Origin: an uncultured Treponema sp.
GTDB lineage: Bacteria > Spirochaetota > Spirochaetia > Treponematales > Treponemataceae
DNA: 5,684 nucleotides
Assembly (NCBI GenBank): GCA_946403565.1
Contig: CAMJAJ010000106.1
Coordinates: 1-5,684, forward strand
Reading direction: 5' to 3'
Below, in pieces: positions 1-4,973 of this stretch. Below the pieces are notes generated by a model. That model was not told the DNA's origin and searched no databases. It saw nothing but the letters and a program-made list of their open reading frames with translations. The translations under genes and the position numbers were made by a program. The first letter of the stretch is position 1. Every line of letters starts with the position of its first letter.

Positions 1-17
1 TGACTGGATTATACTTG

Positions 18-46
18 CTGACAGCCTGTAAGAAAATTATTAAAAC
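18..46 (+). promoter_or_regulatory. candidate promoter for the AraC-family gene
   Basis: A -35-like CTGACA (18-23) and a -10-like TAAAAC (41-46) are separated by 17 bases, giving about 9 of 12 consensus matches. Transcription would start near 53 and leave a leader of about 137 bases that includes the dyads and repeats described below. The region is AT-rich, so chance matches are likely. The true promoter could also lie to the left of the window. Confidence 0.25.
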
Positions 47-92
47 GATATATTTTGATAACTATCTTTCATGTCAAATGGAAAATAGTTAT
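37..92. repeat. two overlapping AT-rich dyads upstream of araC
   Basis: The first dyad pairs TTATTAAAA (37-45) with TTTTGATAA (53-61), with one mismatch in nine and a 7-base centre. The second pairs ATAACTAT (58-65) with ATAGTTAT (85-92) perfectly, and TTTC (67-70) with GAAA (81-84) extends it inward past a single bulged C66 to a 10-base loop. The two dyads share bases 58-61, so as RNA hairpins they could not both form fully. No T-tract follows on either strand, so a terminator is unlikely. An operator or leader element is possible, but AT-rich DNA produces such matches readily. Confidence 0.4.
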
Positions 93-96
93 AAAC

Positions 97-165
97 CAGC
101 GGCTGCAATCGGGCACTGGCAGCCACCAATCGGCCAGCAGCGGCCAACAGCGGCTGCCATAGGCC
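97..165. repeat. GC-rich repeat block ahead of araC
   Basis: The near-palindrome CAGCGGCTGC occurs identically at 97-106 and 148-157, 51 bases apart. Each copy sits in an imperfect direct repeat of about 18 bases (97-114 and 148-165, 15 of 18 identical). Between them, CAATCGG recurs (106-112 and 127-133), a 10-base unit CGGCC(A)(G/A)CAG is repeated in tandem (131-140, 141-150), and TGGCAGCC (117-124) can pair with GGCTGCCA (152-159). The block contrasts sharply with the AT-rich DNA before base 96. It may be an operator array, a structured leader or a dispersed short repeat; its function is not known from the sequence. Confidence 0.5.
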
Positions 166-189
166 CGAAGCGGGAGGCGGGAGGGAACT

Positions 190-1101
190 GTGATACAGGA
201 AAACCGGGGCTTCATCATTAAGCGGCGGGACGGCTCGGAAGTCGTGAACTACGACGACGAGTCTTTTCCTTCATATATCTACGACGGCTACATCTTTGCG
301 GGCTGCACCTGGGAGCGCGTCCCCCACTACCATGAGGACGTGGAGTTCATCAGCGTCCACTCCGGCGACATGGGCTACATGGTGGAGGGAACCTACATCC
401 ATCTGGAAAAGGGCGACACGCTGTTCGTCAATTCGGGGAACATCCACTATTCGCTTTCGACGAACGAGCGGGTCAACCGCTACATCATCGCTGTCATGCA
501 CCCGAAGATCATCTGCTCCTCCCTGGCCGTCGAGCGGAAGGCCGTGAACCCGATCATCACGGACAAGGGCGTCCCCTTCGTCCACTTCAAGGCGGGCGAC
601 TTTGACGGGCCGGTGATACAGAAGCTGTTGATCGACATGGAGCACGAGGCCAAGGGCAACGAGTTCCTGATAACCAAATACTTCTTCGGCCTGTGGGATT
701 TGCTGATGCACCGCTTCACCGACGCCTACCGCGTCCACATCCGGCACATGGAGGAGGACGACAGCCACAACGCCAGGCTCAAGGCGATGATGCTCTACAT
801 AGACGAACACTACCGCGAGCGGATCACCCTCAAGGACATCGCCGAGGCGGGCGGGGTGAGCCAGAGCCTGTGCAACCAGATCTTCAACAAGCTCACCGAG
901 AAGTCGCCGATCGAATACCTGATGCACTACCGCAGCCGCAAGGTCGCCGACCTCCTGCAGTCGGGCAGCATGAGCATGACGGAGATTGCCGACGCGACCG
1001 GTTTTTCCGGCGCAAGCTACATGGCGGAGACCTTCAAGAAGTACTTCGGCCGTACCCCGCGCGACTTCAGGAAGGATTCCCAGGCCGCCCCGAAGAAATA
1101 A
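190..1101 (+). CDS. AraC-family transcriptional regulator with N-terminal cupin domain
   Basis: This 303-residue protein has the usual two-part AraC/XylS layout and probably acts as a cytoplasmic, ligand-responsive transcription regulator. The N-terminal cupin-type domain (about residues 25-110) shows the HYHEDVEF motif (46-53) and a KGDTLFVNSGNIH strand (74-86), typical of sugar- or metabolite-sensing members. The C-terminal DNA-binding domain (about 196-296) has two helix-turn-helix units, LKDIAEAGGVSQSLCNQIF (214-232) and MTEIADATGFSGASYMAETF (263-282), followed by the family signature KKYFGRTPRDFR (283-294). The GTG start at 190 is chosen because GGGAGGG (179-185) lies 4 bases upstream, with a second GGGAGG at 172-177, and because the next in-frame Met is inside the cupin domain. 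The gene stands alone: the next gene is a tRNA on the other strand. The inducer and targets cannot be read from the sequence. The repeats upstream could be autoregulatory sites. Family assignment is firm. Confidence 0.93.
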   Translation: MIQENRGFIIKRRDGSEVVNYDDESFPSYIYDGYIFAGCTWERVPHYHEDVEFISVHSGDMGYMVEGTYIHLEKGDTLFVNSGNIHYSLSTNERVNRYIIAVMHPKIICSSLAVERKAVNPIITDKGVPFVHFKAGDFDGPVIQKLLIDMEHEAKGNEFLITKYFFGLWDLLMHRFTDAYRVHIRHMEEDDSHNARLKAMMLYIDEHYRERITLKDIAEAGGVSQSLCNQIFNKLTEKSPIEYLMHYRSRKVADLLQSGSMSMTEIADATGFSGASYMAETFKKYFGRTPRDFRKDSQAAPKK

Positions 1102-1127
1102 GCCTGTCGTGCGGTGCTTTTATGTGA

Positions 1128-1165
1128 GGGGGAGGGGAGGCGGGGGCTCCGGTGCTGGGATGGGG
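1128..1165 (+). other. G-rich tract with G-quadruplex potential in the araC 3' region
   Basis: G-runs lie at 1128-1132, 1134-1137, 1139-1140, 1142-1146, 1157-1159 and 1162-1165, only 27 bases after the araC stop codon. Three runs of four or five Gs are close together; a fourth run of at least three Gs needs a 10-base loop, or a two-tier structure could use the GG pair. No conventional hairpin-plus-T terminator for araC is visible before the tRNA unit. The tract might mark the transcript end or stabilise it; this is inference. Confidence 0.45.
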
Positions 1166-1187
1166 TGATTGAACGCTCCGTACCAAT

Positions 1188-1207
1188 AAAAAGGGCTAAA
1201 AAGGGCA
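1188..1207. repeat. short tandem repeat beyond the tRNA terminator
   Basis: AAAAAGGGC occurs twice in a row (1188-1196 and 1198-1206) with a 10-base period, next to the A-run at 1211-1216. Read on the minus strand, these are two further T5 tracts immediately downstream of the tRNA-Gly terminator. They may serve as extra release points or be chance low-complexity sequence. Confidence 0.4.
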
Positions 1208-1241
1208 AATAAAAAAGGCCTCCCGTAACTGGGAAGCCTTT
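1208..1241 (-). terminator. intrinsic terminator of tRNA-Gly
   Basis: On the minus strand an 11-bp stem (1241-1231 paired with 1224-1214, one G-T wobble) with a 6-base loop (1225-1230) runs into a T-tract (1216-1211). It begins two bases after the tRNA discriminator base. On the plus strand only three Ts follow the stem, so it should act mainly in the tRNA direction. Confidence 0.85.
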
Positions 1242-1242
1242 C

Positions 1243-1315
1243 AGCGGTAGAAGGGAGTCGAACCCTCGTCTCCAGCTTGGAAGGCTGGGGTAATGAGCCG
1301 TTATACGACTACCGC
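1243..1315 (-). tRNA. tRNA-Gly, anticodon UCC
   Basis: The 73-base gene folds into a standard cloverleaf on the minus strand. The acceptor stem is GCGGTAG (1315-1309) with CTACCGC (1250-1244) and discriminator T at 1243. The anticodon stem CCAGC/GCTGG encloses the loop CTTCCAA with anticodon TCC (1281-1279), which reads GGA and GGG glycine codons. The T-arm loop is TTCGACT, with a 5-bp stem that includes one G-T pair. The D-arm carries GTA/TAC pairing and the GG pair. CCA is not encoded: GAA follows the discriminator, so a CCA-adding enzyme is required. The gene is monocistronic, with its own promoter and terminator. Confidence 0.97.
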
Positions 1316-1330
1316 AAAATCGATGATGCA

Positions 1331-1359
1331 ATACTAGCGGAATTAACAAACTTTGTCAA
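1331..1359 (-). promoter_or_regulatory. promoter of tRNA-Gly
   Basis: On the minus strand a perfect -35 TTGACA (1359-1354) and a -10 TAGTAT (1336-1331) are separated by exactly 17 bases. Predicted initiation near 1324 leaves a 5' leader of only about 8 bases before the mature tRNA, which RNase P would remove. The near-consensus strength fits a stable RNA gene. Confidence 0.85.
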
Positions 1360-1402
1360 GAGCTTCTGAAAAAAACTTCTCATTCCGTCCGTACCGGCCA
1401 AA

Positions 1403-1431
1403 TTGATATTTAATCGCCTTTGTGATACAAT
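1403..1431 (+). promoter_or_regulatory. promoter of the purine permease gene
   Basis: The -35 TTGATA (1403-1408) and -10 TACAAT (1426-1431) have a 17-base spacer, 10 of 12 consensus matches. Transcription would begin around 1438, giving a leader of about 33 bases. That is too short for a purine riboswitch, so control by that route is unlikely. The promoter is divergent from the tRNA promoter, with about 43 bases between their -35 elements. Confidence 0.75.
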
Positions 1432-1470
1432 CCTTCCATAGTAAATCCAAGAGGAGGATTTTGTACCGTT

Positions 1471-2781
1471 ATGGAAAAGTTCTTTAAACTGAAGGAGCGC
1501 GGCAGCACGGTCAGCCGCGAAGTCGTGGCTGGACTGACGACTTTCCTTGCCATGTCCTACATTCTTGCGGTGAACCCCGGCATCCTGTCGGATTCCGGCA
1601 TGCCCTGGGGTGGCGTATTCACTGCGACGGCGATTTCTTCAGCAATCGCGACCCTCGTCATGGCCCTGGTTGCCAACCTGCCGGTCGCCCTCGCACCGGG
1701 ATTGGGGCTCAACGCCTTCTTTACCTACACCGTGGTGCTGGGCATGGGCTGCAGCTGGCAGTTTGCCCTGACTGCTGTCCTGCTTGAGGGAATCCTGTTC
1801 ATCGTGCTTTCCCTCGTGGGAATCCGTGAGGCTATCATCCGGTCCATCCCTGCGGGCCTCAGGAAGGCCGTCGCCGTCGGAATCGGCCTGTTCATCACGT
1901 TGATTGGCCTTGCCAACGCGGGAATCGTCGGGACCGACACGGGAACGCTCATCGGCTTTGAGAACTTCACCGCCGGCCACGCCACCGCGATTGTGGCTGC
2001 TGTCGGCCTGGTCATCACGATTGCCCTCTACGTGCTCAAGGTTCCTGGAGCCATACTCCTGGGCATCGTGATCACCACGATAATTGGCATTCCCTTCGGC
2101 GTGACTGCCGTGCCCGATGGCTGGAAGCCCTTCTCGACACCGGCGGCCCCCCTGCTGTTCAAGTTTGAGTGGCAGAACGTTCTGACCTTGAAGTTCTTCG
2201 TGGTGTTCTTCACCTTCCTCTTCACCGATATGTTCGACACGATTGGAACCCTGATGGGCGTGGCGGAGCAGGCCGGGCTGAAGGACAAGGACGGCAACAT
2301 CGTCAATGCCAAGCAGGCCCTCCTTTCCGACGCGATTGGAACGGTCGCTGGAGCCTGCCTGGGAACTTCGACCGTGACCAGCTTTGTCGAGTCCACGTCA
2401 GGCGTGGCGGCTGGAGGACGGACCGGACTTTCTTCCGCCGTTACGGCCCTGCTGTTCCTGCTCTCGCTCTTCCTGAGCCCGCTGTTCGCCCTGGTCCCCT
2501 CTGCGGCGACTGCCCCCGCGCTGATTTTCGTCGGCTACCTGATGATGAAGTCCGTCACGACAATCGACTTTCCCGATCCGACGGAGGGAATCCCCGCCTT
2601 CATCACGATTATGGTCATGCCCTTCTCCTATTCGATTTCCAAGGGAATCGCATGGGGTGTCATAGCCTACGTGCTCTGCAAGGTGGCTGGCAAGAAGGCG
2701 AAGGACATTCCCGTGGTTACCTGGGTGCTTGCCGCAATCTTCGTTGCCGACATCATCTTTGAGGCTGCCAAGGCAGCCTGA
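1471..2781 (+). CDS. NCS2-family adenine/guanine/hypoxanthine permease (AzgA/PbuG type)
   Basis: This 436-residue integral membrane protein imports purine nucleobases across the cytoplasmic membrane, probably by proton symport, for salvage. Family signatures are clear and in order: REVVAGLTTFLAMSYILAVNP near the start (16-36), the broken-helix motif APGLGLNAFF (75-84), FTDMFDTIGTLMGVAEQAG (251-269), and GTSTVTSFVESTSGVAAGGRTGLSS (298-322), which together form the base-binding core. Hydrophobic segments occur throughout, consistent with about 12-14 helices, and the length is typical of the AzgA branch (PbuG, PbuO, PurP, GhxP). Which base is preferred cannot be decided from motifs alone. The Shine-Dalgarno GAGGAGG (1451-1457) lies 13 bases before the ATG, longer than usual, but no alternative in-frame start exists closer to it. 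The gene is monocistronic between its own promoter and a bidirectional terminator. A GC-rich perfect inverted repeat encodes its last residues. Confidence 0.94.
   Translation: MEKFFKLKERGSTVSREVVAGLTTFLAMSYILAVNPGILSDSGMPWGGVFTATAISSAIATLVMALVANLPVALAPGLGLNAFFTYTVVLGMGCSWQFALTAVLLEGILFIVLSLVGIREAIIRSIPAGLRKAVAVGIGLFITLIGLANAGIVGTDTGTLIGFENFTAGHATAIVAAVGLVITIALYVLKVPGAILLGIVITTIIGIPFGVTAVPDGWKPFSTPAAPLLFKFEWQNVLTLKFFVVFFTFLFTDMFDTIGTLMGVAEQAGLKDKDGNIVNAKQALLSDAIGTVAGACLGTSTVTSFVESTSGVAAGGRTGLSSAVTALLFLLSLFLSPLFALVPSAATAPALIFVGYLMMKSVTTIDFPDPTEGIPAFITIMVMPFSYSISKGIAWGVIAYVLCKVAGKKAKDIPVVTWVLAAIFVADIIFEAAKAA
2762..2779. repeat. GC-rich perfect inverted repeat at the end of the permease gene
   Basis: AGGCTGCC (2762-2769) and GGCAGCCT (2772-2779) are perfect inverted repeats separated by AA, and the second arm runs into the stop codon (2779-2781). 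In RNA this gives a 7-bp GC-rich stem with a CAAG loop. A smaller hairpin, TGCCC/GGGCA (2794-2807), follows, then the terminator. The set could protect the mRNA 3' end, but the codons for the Ala-rich tail could also produce it by chance. Confidence 0.5.
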
Positions 2782-2821
2782 CAAGCCCGCATCTGCCCTT
2801 TGGGGCATAGGGAACTGACAT

Positions 2822-2865
2822 AAAAAAAGGACTGGTTACGCTCTGTAGCCAGTCCTTTTGTTTTT
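2822..2865. terminator. bidirectional intrinsic terminator between convergent genes
   Basis: A 15-bp stem with one G-T wobble (2825-2839 paired with 2845-2859) encloses the 5-base loop GCTCT. On the plus strand it is followed by GTTTTT (2860-2865), ending the permease transcript. On the minus strand the A7 run (2822-2828) becomes a T7 tract, ending the thrC-deaminase transcript 11 bases after the deaminase stop codon. Confidence 0.93.
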
Positions 2866-2875
2866 ATAGGGGGAA

Positions 2876-3385
2876 TTACATGTTTGCGTAGGTTTGGACG
2901 GAGTCCTCCAGGTGCTCTATCTTGATGCCCGCCTCGCGGAACATGGACATGGAGTCCGCCTCGTCATGATAGTGCTTCTCGCATACGACGCGCTTGATGC
3001 CGCAGTTTATGATGAGCATGGCGCAGGTGCGGCAGGGGGTCATCTTGCAGTAGACCGTTCCGCCGTCTATCGAGATGCCGCGCTTTGCTGCCTGGCATAT
3101 CGCATTCTGCTCGGCGTGCACCGTCCGCACGCAGTGCTGGGTGATGGAGCCGTCCGAATGTATCATCTTGCGCATCAGGTGGCCTGCCTCGTCGCAGTGG
3201 GGGAGCCCGGCGGGGCTGCCCACGTAGCCGGTGACGAGGATCTGGTTGTCTTTTGCGATGACGCAGCCGCTCCGTCCCCTGTCGCAGGTCGCCCGCTTGG
3301 CAATCGTGCGGCAGACCTCCATAAAGTATTCGTCCCATGTGGGGCGCACGTATTTTTCAGTTTCCTTGCTGCCGTCTTCTGCCAT
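2876..3385 (-). CDS. deoxycytidylate (dCMP) deaminase, ComEB-like
   Basis: This 169-residue cytoplasmic zinc enzyme converts dCMP to dUMP and ammonia, supplying the substrate of thymidylate synthase. The zinc-deaminase signature is complete: HAEQNAI (90-96) gives ligand His90 and catalytic Glu92, and TPCRTC (116-121) gives ligands Cys118 and Cys121. The stretch around 34-70, with CDRGRSGCVIAKDNQI and GYVGSPAGLPHCDEAGH, is typical of dCMP deaminases rather than tRNA-adenosine or cytidine deaminases. These residues include extra Cys/His that bind a second zinc in some relatives. The family length of about 150-190 matches. The start is fixed by GAGGAG (3398-3393) 7 bases upstream. The gene lies 44 bases downstream of thrC on the same strand and probably shares its transcript. 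In this family dCTP usually activates and dTTP inhibits; whether this enzyme is controlled that way is not visible. Confidence 0.93.
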   Translation of the reverse strand: MAEDGSKETEKYVRPTWDEYFMEVCRTIAKRATCDRGRSGCVIAKDNQILVTGYVGSPAGLPHCDEAGHLMRKMIHSDGSITQHCVRTVHAEQNAICQAAKRGISIDGGTVYCKMTPCRTCAMLIINCGIKRVVCEKHYHDEADSMSMFREAGIKIEHLEDSVQTYANM

Positions 3386-3406
3386 TGGATATCTCCTCGG
3401 TATCTC

Positions 3407-3424
3407 GCAGGCTGCTCAGCCTGC
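3407..3424 (-). other. intercistronic hairpin between thrC and the deaminase gene
   Basis: GCAGGCT (3407-3413) and AGCCTGC (3418-3424) form a perfect 7-bp GC-rich stem with a 4-base loop. It begins 5 bases after the thrC stop codon and ends 8 bases before the deaminase Shine-Dalgarno. No T-tract follows in the minus direction, so it is unlikely to be a full terminator. It could stabilise the upstream message or tune downstream expression. Confidence 0.55.
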
Positions 3425-3429
3425 CGCTG

Positions 3430-4842
3430 CTACAGGTTCTCCACGAGCCAGGACTTGAAGGAATCGTAGTCCTTCGACATGGGAATGGAGTTGTCCTTGA
3501 GCCGCATGACCCGCTCCAGGCTGGCCGGCATGCTGGGGCTGCGGCCGACCGCTTCCTGCACGGTTGCTCCGAACTTGGACGGATGCGCGGTCTCCAGCAC
3601 GATTCCGACGGACTTGCCCTGCACGACGTCGTCTGCCCAGGCGGGCACGCTCGGGGTCAGGCCCGGCTTGTTTATGTCGCCCTTGAAGCCGCCGACGATC
3701 TTTTCCATGTCGCCGCTCCGCATGTCAATCCAAGCCTTCCAGCCGATGGCTCCGTGCGGGTCAATGATGTAGCCGGTCTTGCTGTTGCACTTCTTGATGG
3801 CCTCCACCGTGCCGGCATCGTCGGTCCAGTATGAGGCGAACAGCTGGCGCACCTGCTCCAGGCTGTACATGGATACGATCCGTTCGTAGTTGCTCGGCGC
3901 ACCGACGTCCATCGCGTTGGCAAGCGTGGGCTGGGACTCCCTGGCCCTGTATTCGCCGGTGGCGATCCAGTCGGGCACGGTGTGGTTGGCGTTGGTGGCG
4001 GCGACGAAGCCCCGTATGGGGGCTCCCATCTCGCGGGCAATGAGTCCGCTCGTCAGGTTTCCGAAGTTGCCGCTCGGAACGATCGCTATGATGGACGCAT
4101 CGTCAATCTTGCTGTCGTGGGGAATCCTGTTCTTCACGACGAGCGAAGAGTACATATAGTAGAAGCTCTGCGGGAGCAGGCGGGAGATGTTGATGGAGTT
4201 TGCCGACGAGAGGCGGAACTTCTTGCGGAGCTCCACATCGGTGAACGCGGTCTTGACGAGCTTCTGGCAGTCGTCGAAGTTGCCCTTCACCTTGAGCGCC
4301 CTGACGTTGCCGTCAAAGGTCGTCAGCTGCTTCTCCTGCAGCGGCGAAATCTTGCCGTCGGGGAAGAGGATGGTCACGTCTATGCCCGGCACCTTGTGGA
4401 AGGCGCTGCCGACCGCCGAGCCGGTGTCGCCGCTCGTCGCGACGAGGATGTGCAGGTTGTCGTCCGCCCCCCGGTTGAAGTAGGACATGACCCGGGCCAT
4501 GAAGCGCGCGCCGAAGTCCTTGAAGGCGCAGGTGGGCCCGTGGAAAAGCTCCAGCACGTAGGTCACCCGGTCAATCGGCACCACCTGGGGGATGAAGGGG
4601 TAGGCGTCCTGGATGATGGACTCCAGGTCTGAGTCCGGTATCTCGCCCTCGACATAGGGCTTTGCCATCGCGTAGGCGATTTCGCGGAACGATGGCTCCG
4701 GATTCCTTTCGATGTAGGAGCTGTCGATTTTCGGATATGAAGTCGGAATGTACAGTCCGCCTGTTTCGGCGTTCATGCCGTTCATCACGGCGGTCTTGAA
4801 GTCAACGCTAACCTTTTTGTCCCTTGTGTCTGTGTATATCAT
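3430..4842 (-). CDS. thrC: threonine synthase
   Basis: This 470-residue cytoplasmic PLP enzyme converts O-phospho-L-homoserine to L-threonine, the last step of threonine synthesis. Diagnostic motifs are ELFHGPTCAFKDFGARF (98-114), with Lys108 as the PLP-binding lysine, ATSGDTGSAVGSAF (135-148), the phosphate-loop PSGNFGNLTSG (256-266), DPHGAIGW (361-368) and ETAHPSKF (417-424). The N-terminal NGMNAETGGLYIP (21-33) is also typical of the bacterial/fungal long class. The protein is about 40 residues longer than the usual ~430. The extra length appears to fall between DPHGA and HPSKF (about 375-410). The ATG start has AAGGA (4856-4852) 9 bases upstream. No homoserine kinase or homoserine dehydrogenase gene is adjacent; a dCMP deaminase gene follows instead, probably in the same transcript. 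All catalytic motifs are intact. Confidence 0.96.
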   Translation of the reverse strand: MIYTDTRDKKVSVDFKTAVMNGMNAETGGLYIPTSYPKIDSSYIERNPEPSFREIAYAMAKPYVEGEIPDSDLESIIQDAYPFIPQVVPIDRVTYVLELFHGPTCAFKDFGARFMARVMSYFNRGADDNLHILVATSGDTGSAVGSAFHKVPGIDVTILFPDGKISPLQEKQLTTFDGNVRALKVKGNFDDCQKLVKTAFTDVELRKKFRLSSANSINISRLLPQSFYYMYSSLVVKNRIPHDSKIDDASIIAIVPSGNFGNLTSGLIAREMGAPIRGFVAATNANHTVPDWIATGEYRARESQPTLANAMDVGAPSNYERIVSMYSLEQVRQLFASYWTDDAGTVEAIKKCNSKTGYIIDPHGAIGWKAWIDMRSGDMEKIVGGFKGDINKPGLTPSVPAWADDVVQGKSVGIVLETAHPSKFGATVQEAVGRSPSMPASLERVMRLKDNSIPMSKDYDSFKSWLVENL

Positions 4843-4879
4843 GTAAAAGCATCCTTACTGAAACAAATTGCTTTGAAAA

Positions 4880-4909
4880 TTATGCAAAAGTTTAGCAGAA
4901 TCTGCATAA
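4880..4909. promoter_or_regulatory. nested dyads over the thrC promoter, candidate operator
   Basis: TTATGCA (4880-4886) and TGCATAA (4903-4909) form a perfect 7-bp dyad with a 16-base centre. Inside it, GCAGA-A-TCTGC (4895-4905) is an 11-bp perfect palindrome around one base. The inner palindrome lies in the spacer between the predicted thrC -35 and -10, and the outer arms cover the -10, where a repressor would block RNA polymerase. No known operator consensus is recognised, so the function is inferred from position. Confidence 0.4.
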
Positions 4910-4917
4910 AATTGCAA
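4889..4917 (-). promoter_or_regulatory. candidate promoter of thrC
   Basis: On the minus strand a -35-like TTGCAA (4917-4912) and a -10-like TAAACT (4894-4889) are 17 bases apart, with 8 of 12 matches. Initiation near 4882 gives a leader of about 40 bases, too short for a T-box or a leader-peptide attenuator. The weaker match leaves room for other choices in this AT-rich region. Confidence 0.45.
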
Positions 4918-4937
4918 GTAGTCGGGAAGGGCAGGGC

Positions 4938-4967
4938 TTGACAAAATAATCCCCGCCGTGCAATTAT
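4938..4967 (+). promoter_or_regulatory. candidate promoter of the ABC-2 permease gene
   Basis: A perfect -35 TTGACA (4938-4943) is followed after 18 bases by AATTAT (4962-4967), a 4 of 6 match to the -10 element. The expected start of transcription, 6-8 bases downstream, falls at or beside the A of the ATG at 4974. TTATAT (4964-4969) is a possible alternative -10, but its spacer would be 20 bases. The -35 is 20 bases from the -35 of the divergent thrC promoter. Confidence 0.55.
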
Positions 4968-4973
4968 ATTCCT

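Noticed and set aside
15..221. 68-codon open frame on + ahead of araC
   Set aside because: It starts with TTG, has no Shine-Dalgarno, runs through the repeat block (giving repeated AAAIG-type residues) and overlaps the araC start. It resembles no protein.
271..927. 218-codon open frame antisense to araC
   Set aside because: It is a mirror frame of a GC-rich coding gene with no motif or ribosome site; araC has unmistakable domains.
1208..1242. The tRNA terminator hairpin also serving as the araC terminator on +
   Set aside because: Only TTT then C follows the stem on the plus strand, so efficient termination in that direction is doubtful.
1243..1315. tRNA-Gly as an integration site for a mobile element
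   Set aside because: No integrase, phage gene or duplicated tRNA end is present on either side within the window.
1432..1470. Purine riboswitch upstream of the purine permease
   Set aside because: Only about 33 leader bases follow the predicted start, and no aptamer-like helices are visible.
2169..2808. Long open frames overlapping the end of the permease on both strands
   Set aside because: They are low-complexity shadows, rich in Arg/Gly, created by third-position GC bias. The minus frame would also begin between the permease stop and its terminator with no signal.
2894..3469. 191-codon open frame on + over the deaminase
   Set aside because: It is antisense to a gene with complete zinc-deaminase motifs, and the bidirectional terminator lies just upstream with no promoter after it.
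3982..4632. 216-codon open frame on + over thrC
   Set aside because: It is an antisense shadow with no motif, and thrC is intact on the other strand.
4843..4882. T-box or leader-peptide attenuator for thrC
   Set aside because: The leader is about 40 bases, with no specifier stem, no terminator and no run of Thr/Ile codons.
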